From the NCBI GenBank assembly GCA_944385455.1, contig CALWXI010000039.1, positions 1 through 8,405 of the forward strand: 8,405 nt of DNA, given 5' to 3'. The DNA comes from an uncultured Oscillospiraceae bacterium. GTDB lineage: Bacteria; Bacillota; Clostridia; Oscillospirales; Oscillospiraceae. Under the pieces are notes generated by a model. It did no database searches, was not told the DNA's origin, and saw only the letters and a list, made by a program, of their open reading frames with translations. The translations under genes and the position numbers were made by a program. Shown one piece after another: positions 1-5,456 of the stretch (its first letter is position 1; each line of letters begins with the position of its first letter).

Positions 1-37
1 CGTAGAGATCGAGATGGGTGCCAGCCGGTTCGCCTAA
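1..37 (+). CDS. possible C-terminal tail of an upstream gene (partial)
   Basis: Reading from base 2, eleven codons run to a TAA at 35-37 and give VEIEMGASRFA. The codons (GAG, ATC, GCC, AGC, TTC) match the G/C-ending preference of the clear genes in the window, and the sequence turns A+T-richer and non-coding-like straight after the stop. That is the whole of the evidence. The piece is too short to name a family, and frame 1 is also open from the edge to 219, so this could be chance. A small hairpin (CCCTG 43-47 / CAGGG 55-59) follows the stop, without a good T-run. Confidence 0.35.
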   Translation, partial: VEIEMGASRFA

Positions 38-62
38 ATCTTCCCTGGGAAATGCAGGGTAT

Positions 63-80
63 GTTTGTCATTTCACAAAC
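63..80. promoter_or_regulatory. 18-bp palindrome, candidate operator
   Basis: GTTTGT (63-68) and ACAAAC (75-80) are perfect reverse complements separated by six bases, the spacing expected for a site bound by a dimeric repressor. It lies about 255 bases before the first binding-protein gene. A second, smaller site of similar sense, TTTG-GTA-CAAA, is at 111-121. The regulator encoded at 4661-5383 is an obvious candidate to bind here, but I found no second copy of the motif near that gene. The link is therefore only inferred. Confidence 0.35.
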
Positions 81-192
81 TAACAGCGTTTCTTCCCAGT
101 TTCGTGGTTGTTTGGTACAAATTGGTAGGATATGCGCTGTCACACGTGCCAAAAATTGCGCATCTCCCTGCTTCCCGCCTTGCAAGATTGGT

Positions 193-221
193 GTTGTTGT
201 GCTAAGGTTGTTGTGTTAAAG
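193..221 (+). repeat. tandem direct repeat of about 14 bp in the leader
   Basis: Two abutting units, GTTGTTGTGCTAAG (193-206) and GTTGTTGTGTTAAAG (207-221), differ by one substitution and one added A. Their spacing is about 1.3 helical turns. They lie directly upstream of the folded part of the leader. They could be protein contact sites, or could include weak promoter elements (TTGTTG followed 16 bases later by TTAAAG). No function can be read from the sequence alone. Confidence 0.45.
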
Positions 222-271
222 GTCCACTGTATGGAAGATTTTCTGCGCGCTTCCGGGAGGACCGCCTTTTT
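221..271 (+). terminator. weak terminator-like fold in the leader (possible attenuator)
   Basis: Outer arms GGTCC (221-225) and GGACC (259-263) enclose inner arms GGAAG (233-237) and CTTCC (250-254). The fold is followed by GCC and a run of five T (267-271). The arms are short and the internal loops large, so the structure is weak. Its position about 65 bases before the first ATG, with a T-run, is what an attenuator would look like. It may equally be chance. Confidence 0.25.
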
Positions 272-299
272 ATGCTGTTGCGGAGATCCGCTGCAGCAT
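272..299 (+). other. stem-loop in the 5' untranslated region
   Basis: ATGCTG (272-277) pairs with CAGCAT (294-299). GCGG (280-283) pairs with CCGC (288-291) around the loop AGAT. Between them is one T.G wobble and one T-T mismatch, giving about 11 pairs. It begins right after the T-run at 267-271 and ends 22 bases before the ribosome binding site, leaving that site exposed. A role in mRNA 5'-end stability or in leader switching is possible but unproven. Confidence 0.45.
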
Positions 300-335
300 G
301 TCCCACCCCACTCGAAGAAAGAAGGAGAATGAAAG

Positions 336-1400
336 ATGAAAAAGTTTTTGTCCTTGATTCTGGTTCTGGGCCTGAGTGCTTCCTTGATGGCCGGCTGCGG
401 CGGCAGCCAGGAAGAGACTCCCGCTGACGAAGGATCCGGCGACGGCGCCGCAGACGCCTCCGGCTACACCACACTGAACATCATTGCCGCTCACGGTGCC
501 GCGGAGACCACCTCCGAGAACCCCAGCCTCCTGAAGTTCGACGAGCTCAGCGAAGCGCGTGCCGGCGGCGCAGCCACCGTGGACCTGTATCCCAACCAGC
601 AGCTGGGCGGCGACCGTGAGTACACCGAGGCCGCCACTCAGGGCAACGTCACCATGGGCGGCCCCTCCACGGCCAACATTGCTCCCTTTGTCCCCGCGCT
701 GAACGCTTTTGAGACCCCCTTCCTGTTCTCTGACCGTGAGACCGTGTACGCAGCTCTGGACAGCGACGCCGGTCAGGCTCTGCTGGATTCTCTGGAGTCT
801 GCCGGTCTGAAGGGTCTGGGCTACTTTGAAAACGGCTTCCGTCACCTGACCTGCAACAAGGATATCAACACCCTGGCTGATTTGAACGGCCTGAAGATCC
901 GCGTCATGGAAAACGAGATCCATCTGGCCATTTGGACCGCCCTGGGCGCCAACCCCGGCCCTCTGGCCTTCGGCGAGCTGTACACCGCCCTGCAGCAGAA
1001 GTCCTTCGACGCGCAGGAGAACCCTGCCGAGCTGATCTACAACACCAAGTTCTATGAGGTGCAGGATCACGTCTATCTCACCAGCCACATCTACACCCCC
1101 TACATCATCTACATGAACCTGGACGCCTGGAACAGCCTGAACGCTCAGACCCAGGAGCTGGTCCAGGAGTGCATGGACGAGGCCGTTGCCTACTGCCGTG
1201 AGATCTGCGAGGAGAACGAGCAGGCCTGCTTCGACGCCATCAACGACTCTGGTGTCAGCAAGACCTACGAGGTCAGCGATGAGCTGCACCAGGAGATGGT
1301 GGATGCCTGCACCAACGCCGGCATTTACGACATGGTCATTGAGAAGGCCGGCGGCACTTATGCCCAGGATCTGTGGGCCGCGGCTGGCTTCTCCGTCTGA
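336..1400 (+). CDS. dctP: TRAP transporter substrate-binding lipoprotein, copy 1 (DctP family)
   Basis: This is the extracytoplasmic solute receptor of a tripartite ATP-independent periplasmic (TRAP) transporter, which binds a small, usually carboxylated, ligand and delivers it to DctQM. The 354-residue product starts with a lipoprotein signal peptide: a KK charge cluster, a hydrophobic run, and a lipobox LMAGC with the acylated cysteine at residue 21, followed by an acidic Gly/Ser linker. Family landmarks are LYPNQQLGGDREY (84-96), the ETPFLF stretch near 126-131, GLKIRVMEN (185-193) and FDAQENP (224-230). Arg189 is at the position where the family normally pairs an arginine with the ligand carboxylate. 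The start is fixed by AAGGAG 8 bases upstream and by the signal peptide. It is the first gene of the operon, 74 bases before its paralogue, with which it shares roughly three quarters of residues by hand count. The mature protein carries six cysteines besides Cys21, unusual for an exported binding protein. The ligand cannot be named. Confidence 0.95.
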   Translation: MKKFLSLILVLGLSASLMAGCGGSQEETPADEGSGDGAADASGYTTLNIIAAHGAAETTSENPSLLKFDELSEARAGGAATVDLYPNQQLGGDREYTEAATQGNVTMGGPSTANIAPFVPALNAFETPFLFSDRETVYAALDSDAGQALLDSLESAGLKGLGYFENGFRHLTCNKDINTLADLNGLKIRVMENEIHLAIWTALGANPGPLAFGELYTALQQKSFDAQENPAELIYNTKFYEVQDHVYLTSHIYTPYIIYMNLDAWNSLNAQTQELVQECMDEAVAYCREICEENEQACFDAINDSGVSKTYEVSDELHQEMVDACTNAGIYDMVIEKAGGTYAQDLWAAAGFSV

Positions 1401-1412
1401 TCCCTACCCCCT

Positions 1413-1446
1413 TTTGTACGATTCCGTCAAATGACGTTTCGTAAAA
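1413..1446 (+). other. long imperfect palindrome between the two binding-protein genes
   Basis: TACGA (1417-1421) pairs with TCGTA (1439-1443), and CGTCA (1425-1429) pairs with TGACG (1432-1436). A small internal loop (TTC/TT) separates the two stems. The stem can extend into TTT (1413-1415) and AAA (1444-1446) with one bulged G. No T-run follows, so it is not a terminator for the upstream gene. TAAAAT at 1442-1447 resembles a -10 box but has no good -35. It could act as an RNA processing or stability element, or as a DNA operator for an internal promoter. The weaker ribosome binding site of the next gene (GGAG 1461-1464, 10 bases from the ATG) lies just beyond it. Confidence 0.5.
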
Positions 1447-1474
1447 TACTATTTGGAATTGGAGAATTACAAGC

Positions 1475-2542
1475 ATGAAAAAGTTTCTGTCCCTGATCCT
1501 GGTCCTGGGCCTCAGCGCCTCCCTGATGGCTGGCTGCGGCGGCTCCACGGAAGAAACCCCCGCCGATGAGGGCGGTGCTGCTGAGGGCGGCGCGGACGCC
1601 TCCGGCTACACCGAGCTGCACATCATTGCCGCCCACGGCTCCACCGAGGCTGTGGCACAGCACACCAGCTATGTTTACCTGAAGGAGCTGCTGGAGGAGC
1701 GTTCCGGCGGTGCCATCACCATGGACATCTATCCCAACCAGCAGCTGGGCGGTGACCGTGAGTACACCGAGGCCTGCGTGCAGGGCAACGTCACCATGGG
1801 CGCTCCCTCTCCCGCTGCCATCGCCGCTCTGGCTCCCTCTCTGAACGCCTTTGAAACTCCCTTCCTGTTCTCCGACTATGAGACTGCCCGTGCCACCATG
1901 GACAGCGAGGCCGGTCAGGCTCTGCTGGACTCCCTGGAGCAGTATGGTCTGAAGGGTCTGGGCTACTATGAGAACGGCTTCCGGAACCTGACCTGCAACA
2001 AGGAAATCAACACGCTGGCCGATCTGAATGGTCTGAAGATCCGCGTCATGGAGAATACCGTGCATCTGGCCATCTGGACCGCTTTGGGCGCCAACCCCTC
2101 TCCCCTGGCCTTCGGTGAGCTGTACACCGCTCTGCAGCAGAAGTCCTTCGACGCGCAGGAGAACCCCCTGGAGCAGATTTACAACAACAAGCTGCACGAG
2201 GTGCAGGATCACGTCTATCTGACCCAGCACATCTACACTCCCTACATCGTCTTCATGAACCTGGATGTGTGGAACAGCCTGAACACCCAGACCCAGGAGC
2301 TGATCCAGGAGTGCATGGACGAGTCCGTTCAGTACAACCGTGAGACCTGCGATACCAACAACCAGGCCTGCATCGACGGCATCAACAACTCCGGCCTGAG
2401 CCAGGTGTATGAGGTCAGCGAGGATCTGCGTCAGGAGATGATCGCTGCCTGCACCGACGCCGGTATTTATGACACCGTCATCGAGGCTGCTGGCGGCACC
2501 TATGCCCAGGATCTGTGGGCTGCTGCCGGTTTCGAGTACTAA
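1475..2542 (+). CDS. dctP: TRAP transporter substrate-binding lipoprotein, copy 2 (DctP family)
   Basis: A second DctP-family receptor of 355 residues, paralogous to the preceding gene. The first 24 residues, including lipobox LMAGC with Cys21, are identical to copy 1 although 10 of the 24 codons differ. The family landmarks are kept: YPNQQLGGDREY near 86-97, GLKIRVMEN with Arg190, and FDAQENP near 225-231. The strongest differences from copy 1 fall at about residues 54-83 and 111-141, in the N-terminal half that helps line the ligand cleft. The C-terminal half is mostly conserved. The simplest reading is that both receptors use the single DctQM pair encoded downstream but differ in ligand or affinity. 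Start choice rests on GGAG at 1461-1464 and the signal peptide. It is followed by a 124-base gap with a strong hairpin before dctQ. Confidence 0.95.
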   Translation: MKKFLSLILVLGLSASLMAGCGGSTEETPADEGGAAEGGADASGYTELHIIAAHGSTEAVAQHTSYVYLKELLEERSGGAITMDIYPNQQLGGDREYTEACVQGNVTMGAPSPAAIAALAPSLNAFETPFLFSDYETARATMDSEAGQALLDSLEQYGLKGLGYYENGFRNLTCNKEINTLADLNGLKIRVMENTVHLAIWTALGANPSPLAFGELYTALQQKSFDAQENPLEQIYNNKLHEVQDHVYLTQHIYTPYIVFMNLDVWNSLNTQTQELIQECMDESVQYNRETCDTNNQACIDGINNSGLSQVYEVSEDLRQEMIAACTDAGIYDTVIEAAGGTYAQDLWAAAGFEY

Positions 2543-2575
2543 GAAGCAACGGGCGATTTCCCGTAACCGCCCCAA

Positions 2576-2615
2576 GGAAGAGACTGCCCTATCCAGGCAG
2601 TCTCTTCCGATAGGG
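2576..2615 (+). other. 13-bp perfect stem-loop between dctP copy 2 and dctQ
   Basis: GGAAGAGACTGCC (2576-2588) and GGCAGTCTCTTCC (2596-2608) are perfect complements around a 7-base loop, CTATCCA. No T-run follows, so full termination is unlikely. The position, between a highly needed receptor gene and its low-abundance membrane subunits, fits a processing or 3'-end protecting element that would leave more receptor mRNA than dctQM mRNA. GATAGGG (2609-2615) can also pair with CCCTATC (2587-2593) in the stem and loop, which offers a competing fold. A smaller hairpin, ACGGG/CCCGT, precedes it at 2549-2564. Confidence 0.7.
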
Positions 2616-2666
2616 GCATCTGTCAAGTTTCCGTTAAGAAAAAGAGAAAGGTGGACAACATAGGGA

Positions 2667-3149
2667 ATGAAAGTCTTAAGATTTCTCGATGAACATCTGG
2701 AAAAGATTTTCTGCGTGATTTTCCTGGCTCTCATGAGCATTATCATTGTGCTGCAGGTCTTTTTCCGCTACGTTCTGAATAACTCCCTCTCCTGGTCCGA
2801 GGAGCTGGCCCGCTATCTGTTTATCTGGATGATCTACATCGGCATCAGCTACGGTGTAAAGCTGGATAAGCACATCTGCGTGGATGCCGTTTATACCTTC
2901 ATGCCCAAGAGCATCAAGCGCGGATACGCCATCGTGGCATATTTGCTGTTCCTGGCGTTTGCCGTGTTCATCGTTTACTACGGCATCATGGTCGTGGGCA
3001 TGCAGATCAGCAGCGGCCAGGTCTCTCCCGCTATGGGCCTGCCCATGCAGTACGTGTATGCGGCACCTGTGGTCGGCATGATCCTGACCATCATCCGTCT
3101 GATTCAGAAGATTTACTACGCCCTTACTGTCAAGGAATGGGAAGATTAA
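2667..3149 (+). CDS. dctQ: TRAP transporter small membrane subunit DctQ
   Basis: The 160-residue product is the usual size for the small membrane component of a TRAP transporter, which pairs with DctM in the cytoplasmic membrane. Four hydrophobic segments are visible at about residues 13-33, 50-65, 86-108 and 127-146. The family signature is clear: RYVLNNSLSWSEELARYLF (34-52), followed by KHICVD at 68-73. The start is supported by AAAGGTGG at 2647-2654, about 12 bases upstream, rather long spacing that may mean weaker translation than the receptors. dctM follows after 18 bases, so the two membrane subunits are probably translated together. Confidence 0.95.
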   Translation: MKVLRFLDEHLEKIFCVIFLALMSIIIVLQVFFRYVLNNSLSWSEELARYLFIWMIYIGISYGVKLDKHICVDAVYTFMPKSIKRGYAIVAYLLFLAFAVFIVYYGIMVVGMQISSGQVSPAMGLPMQYVYAAPVVGMILTIIRLIQKIYYALTVKEWED

Positions 3150-3167
3150 GGAGGAGAGATTAGAAGT

Positions 3168-4451
3168 ATGGAAGTTGCTATTCTGTTTGGAAGCTTCGCG
3201 CTTCTCCTGATCCTCCGCGTACCCATCGGTATCTCTCTGGGTATGTCCAGCCTGATCGCCATCTTCTCCAGCGGCGTCGTGCAGCCCACCTATCTGGCTC
3301 AGGGTCTTGTGACGGGCGCCGATTCCTTCCCCCTGATGGCCGTGCCCTTTTTCGTGCTGGCCGGCGAGCTGATGGCCACCGGCGGCATTTCCCGCCGTCT
3401 GCTCAACATTGCCGACGCCTTCCTGGGCCGCAAGTACGGCGGCTTGGCTCTGGTGACTGTGGTGGCCTGCATGTTCTTTGCCGCCATCTCCGGTTCCGGC
3501 CCGGCGACCGTGGCCGCCATCGGTGGTCTGACCATCCCCAGCATGCTCAAGCAGGGCTATGACAAGAACTTTGCCAGCGCCATCACCGCTGCCGCCGGTT
3601 CCATCGGCGTCATTATCCCGCCCTCTATCCCCATGGTCATGTACTGCGTGGCCACCGGCGCTTCCGTGGGCGCTCTGTTCATGGCCGGCTTCATCCCCGG
3701 CATTCTGATCGGCGTGTCCCTGTGCCTGTACAGCAGCTGGTACTGCAAGAAGCACGGCTATATCAATCAGGACGCCGCTTCCTTCTCCTGGGGCAACGTG
3801 GGCTACGCACTGAAGGACGGCGTCTGGGCTCTGCTGGTGCCCATCATCATCCTGGGTGGCATTTACGGCGGCATCTTCACTCCCACCGAGGCCGCTGCCG
3901 TGGCCGTGGCCTATGGCTTGGTGGTTGGTCTGTTCGTCTATCGCGACCTGAAGCCGAATGATCTGTATCGGATTTTTGCCAGCGCCGCGCTGACCACCGC
4001 CACCATCCTGATCATCCTGGGCACTGCCACCACCTTCGGCCGTATCCTGACTCTGGAGCGCGTCCCCATGGTGATCGCCGATTTCTTCGAGTCTGTCACC
4101 GACAGCCGCATCGTGCTGCTGATGCTCATCAACATCCTGCTGCTGATCGTGGGCTGCTTCATGGAGACCAACGCCGCCATCATCATCCTGGCCCCCATCT
4201 TCCTGCCCATCGTGGAGGCCATGGGTGTGGATCCCATCCACTTCGGTATCATCATGGTGGTGAACCTGGCCATCGGCTTCGTGACTCCTCCTCTGGGCGT
4301 CAATCTGTTCGTTGCCTGCAACGTGGCCAACGCCAAGCTGGAACAGATCTGCAAGGGCATTGTAGCCATTTTGGGTGTCATGATCGTGGACCTGCTGCTC
4401 ATTACATACTGGGAAGGCATGTCCATGTTCCTGCCCGGCCTGTTCTATTGA
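3168..4451 (+). CDS. dctM: TRAP transporter large membrane subunit DctM
   Basis: This is the ion-coupled channel subunit of the TRAP transporter: 427 residues, strongly hydrophobic throughout, the normal length for an unfused DctM. Recognisable blocks are MAVPFFVLAGELM (57-69), FFAAISGSGPATVAAIGG (103-120), IPSMLKQGYD (123-132), GVIIPPSIPMVMY (147-159), GGIYGGIFTPTEAAAVA (230-246), METNAAIIILAPIFLPI (332-348) and HFGIIMVV...GFVTPPLGVNLFVA (358-383), in the family's usual order. Transport is presumably driven by a sodium or proton gradient, as known for the family. AAGGAGGAG overlaps the dctQ stop codon, giving strong translational coupling. The gene ends 20 bases before a strong terminator, so it is the last gene of the operon. 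Confidence 0.96.
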   Translation: MEVAILFGSFALLLILRVPIGISLGMSSLIAIFSSGVVQPTYLAQGLVTGADSFPLMAVPFFVLAGELMATGGISRRLLNIADAFLGRKYGGLALVTVVACMFFAAISGSGPATVAAIGGLTIPSMLKQGYDKNFASAITAAAGSIGVIIPPSIPMVMYCVATGASVGALFMAGFIPGILIGVSLCLYSSWYCKKHGYINQDAASFSWGNVGYALKDGVWALLVPIIILGGIYGGIFTPTEAAAVAVAYGLVVGLFVYRDLKPNDLYRIFASAALTTATILIILGTATTFGRILTLERVPMVIADFFESVTDSRIVLLMLINILLLIVGCFMETNAAIIILAPIFLPIVEAMGVDPIHFGIIMVVNLAIGFVTPPLGVNLFVACNVANAKLEQICKGIVAILGVMIVDLLLITYWEGMSMFLPGLFY

Positions 4452-4471
4452 TCGTTTTCCCCACTGCACTG

Positions 4472-4507
4472 CACCGGGGACGGCAAAAGCCGTCCCCGGT
4501 GTTTTTT
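4472..4507 (+). terminator. strong intrinsic terminator of the TRAP operon
   Basis: CACCGGGGACGGC (4472-4484) and GCCGTCCCCGGTG (4489-4501) form a perfect 13-bp stem with an AAAA loop, followed at once by six T (4502-4507). It lies 20 bases after the dctM stop. There is no T-run on the other strand, so it works in one direction only. Confidence 0.95.
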
Positions 4508-4529
4508 GCCCTCCTCTGCGCAGGAGGGC
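4508..4529. repeat. inverted repeat next to the terminator
   Basis: GCCCTCCT (4508-4515) and AGGAGGGC (4522-4529) form a perfect 8-bp stem around CTGCGC. It abuts the T-run of the plus-strand terminator and has no T-run of its own on either strand. It lies in the gap between the two convergent operons and may simply add a barrier to read-through. Confidence 0.5.
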
Positions 4530-4565
4530 CGCCTTATGATCTTCGCCGCTTTCCCTCTCTCCAGC

Positions 4566-4602
4566 AAAACCGCCCCGGGATGGCTGCAAGGGCACCCGGG
4601 GC
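4566..4602 (-). terminator. possible second minus-strand terminator
   Basis: On the minus strand GCCCCGGG and CCCGGGGC (plus positions 4595-4602 and 4572-4579) form an 8-bp stem with a 15-base loop, followed by GG and four T. The large loop and short T-run make it weaker than the hairpin nearer the regulator gene. It could act as a backup. Confidence 0.4.
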
Positions 4603-4646
4603 AAAAGAGACGGCGGACCGCGGGAGGTAAGCTCCGCGGCCCGCCG
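4603..4646 (-). terminator. intrinsic terminator of the minus-strand operon
   Basis: Read on the minus strand, a G+C-rich hairpin pairs CGGCGG with CCGCCG (plus 4641-4646 and 4611-4616) and CCGCGG with CCGCGG (4634-4639 and 4618-4623) across a single mismatch. The sequence TCTCTTTTG follows. It begins 15 bases after the regulator's stop codon, so it probably ends transcription of the acd-etfB-etfA-regulator unit. Confidence 0.75.
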
Positions 4647-4660
4647 GGGGAGAGAGAGTT

Positions 4661-5383
4661 TTACAGCCGGACGGACCGGCTGCGCACCTCCAGACGCTGG
4701 TTCACCAGCTGGAAGTGCTCATCAACGGCGGCGTAGCCGCCCAGAATATCCTTTTCCAGAATGCACTGCACGATCCGCCTGTGGGCGGAGAGCAGCTTGA
4801 CCCGGCGGCCTTCTTCGGACATGATATCCATCCGCAAATCTGCGATAAACCGGTCCATGACATCGGAAAGTGCGTTGAGAATCTCTACAAACAACATGTT
4901 TCCCGACGCCCGGGCCACCGTATAGTGCAGTTCCTTGTCCAGAAGGACGTTTTCCTCCTCACTGAGCCCTCCCAGATCCAGGCGGGAGATGATATCCTCC
5001 AGCCGCTCCAGATCCGCAGGACTGGCGTGCTCCACAGCCAGGGCAAAGGCATGTTTTTCAATGGCGTAGCGCAGCTGGCTCACCTGCTGGAAGCTCAGCT
5101 CCTTCAGGAGAAACATGATGGAAAGTGTTTCCACCAGAGAATTTTCAAAATTTCCCGCAATAAAATGGCCAGCCCCCTGCGTGCTGACAGTGGTGCCCAT
5201 GATCTCCAGAATCCGCAGCGCCTCCCGCACGGAGTTGCGGCCCACATTCAGCTGCTCCGCCAGCGTCCGCTCAGGCGGCAGGCGGGAACCGATCCGCAGG
5301 TGTCCCTCCCGGATCTCCTGCTTGATGTATTCGATGACCCGGACATAGGCCCGCTGGGATTCCTGGGTCTTACTCGCTTCCAT
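4661..5383 (-). CDS. GntR-family transcriptional regulator with FCD domain (FadR subfamily)
   Basis: The 240-residue protein has an N-terminal winged helix-turn-helix (about 10-78) with the GntR pattern: IKQEIREGHLRIGSRLPPER (20-39), then LAEQLNVGRNSVREALRILE (41-60). It has a C-terminal all-helical FCD ligand-binding domain (about 100-232). Asp149 and His153 in the DKELH motif, His201 in SAHRRI and His223 in DEHF occupy the positions of the metal and carboxylate-binding set of this family. The protein should therefore sense a small organic acid. The start is placed at 5383 because GGAGG (plus 5390-5394) lies 6 bases before that ATG. An in-frame ATG at 5425 has no ribosome binding site and sits inside a hairpin. 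It is the last gene after etfA, 73 bases away, and faces the TRAP operon. It probably controls the etf operon, the TRAP operon or both; no operator is proven. Confidence 0.93.
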   Translation of the reverse strand: MEASKTQESQRAYVRVIEYIKQEIREGHLRIGSRLPPERTLAEQLNVGRNSVREALRILEIMGTTVSTQGAGHFIAGNFENSLVETLSIMFLLKELSFQQVSQLRYAIEKHAFALAVEHASPADLERLEDIISRLDLGGLSEEENVLLDKELHYTVARASGNMLFVEILNALSDVMDRFIADLRMDIMSEEGRRVKLLSAHRRIVQCILEKDILGGYAAVDEHFQLVNQRLEVRSRSVRL

Positions 5384-5389
5384 GGGATA

Positions 5390-5394
5390 CCTCC
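5390..5394 (-). promoter_or_regulatory. ribosome binding site fixing the regulator start
   Basis: GGAGG on the minus strand lies 6 bases before the ATG at 5383. The alternative ATG at 5425 is preceded only by G+C-rich hairpin sequence, so the shorter 240-residue product is preferred. Confidence 0.8.
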
Positions 5395-5415
5395 ATCCCT
5401 GAAACAATGGGGTGA

Positions 5416-5443
5416 GGCGGGCCATGGCATGCCACGGCCCGCC
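5416..5443 (-). other. G+C-rich hairpin between etfA and the regulator gene
   Basis: GGCGGGCC (5416-5423) and GGCCCGCC (5436-5443) are perfect complements. Inside them TGGC (5425-5428) pairs with GCCA (5431-5434), with one A-C mismatch between the stems. Downstream on the minus strand comes TCACCCCATTGTTT, a poor T-tract, so full termination is doubtful. It probably lowers regulator expression relative to the enzymes or marks an mRNA processing point. The ORF-extending ATG at 5425 lies within it. Confidence 0.65.
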
Positions 5444-5456
5444 CGTCGGTCAATTG

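Larger units (their letters stand above)
38..335 (+). promoter_or_regulatory. leader and promoter region of the TRAP operon
   Basis: These roughly 300 bases hold no convincing gene and are the only plausible place for the promoter of the plus-strand operon. They contain an 18-bp palindrome (63-80), a shorter TTTG-GTA-CAAA palindrome (111-121), a 14-bp tandem repeat (193-221), a terminator-like fold (221-271) and a hairpin (272-299); the main ones are listed separately. I could not find a convincing -35/-10 pair. The best fragments are TTGTCA at 65-70 inside the palindrome and TAGGAT at 126-131, and neither has a good partner at 16-18 bp. The ribosome binding site of the first gene, AAGGAG at 322-327, lies 8 bases before its ATG. 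Confidence 0.6.

Noticed and set aside
1..219. Frame 1 open from the left edge to a stop at 219.
   Set aside because: Codons are not G/C-ending and the product is a low-plausibility, Cys-rich string. The short frame-2 tail ending at 37 fits local codon use better.
255..266. GGGAGGACCGCC resembles the T-box core GGGTGGNACCGCG.
   Set aside because: One base is missing, the conserved upstream stem features are not seen, and the downstream genes are not amino-acid or aminoacyl-tRNA genes.
132..332. A 66-codon plus-strand ORF in the leader, rich in cysteine and ending 3 bases before the first dctP ATG.
   Set aside because: No usable ribosome binding site, amino-acid make-up unlike a normal protein, codon use unlike the neighbours, and it runs across the leader hairpins. 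Probably chance.
2576..2613. H-type pseudoknot from pairing of loop CTATC with GATAG after the stem.
   Set aside because: There is no linker to cross the 13-bp stem, so both helices cannot form together; kept only as a competing fold.
2621..2626. Minus-strand TTGACA, a perfect -35 consensus, after the intercistronic stem.
   Set aside because: The expected -10 position reads AGACTG, and no minus-strand gene follows.
270..2746. Long minus-strand ORFs over both receptor genes (339 and 439 codons) with similar sequence to each other.
   Set aside because: They resemble each other only because the receptor genes on the other strand are paralogues.
2676..4604. A 642-codon minus-strand ORF lying over dctQM, very rich in His, Asp, Gln and Gly.
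   Set aside because: It is the antisense shadow of strongly G/C-ending codons over clearly coding dctQ and dctM. No ribosome binding site or recognisable domain.
5448..5453. Minus-strand TTGACC as a -35 box for a separate regulator promoter.
   Set aside because: No acceptable -10 sequence at 16-18 bases; the spacer and the -10 position fall in the G+C-rich hairpin.
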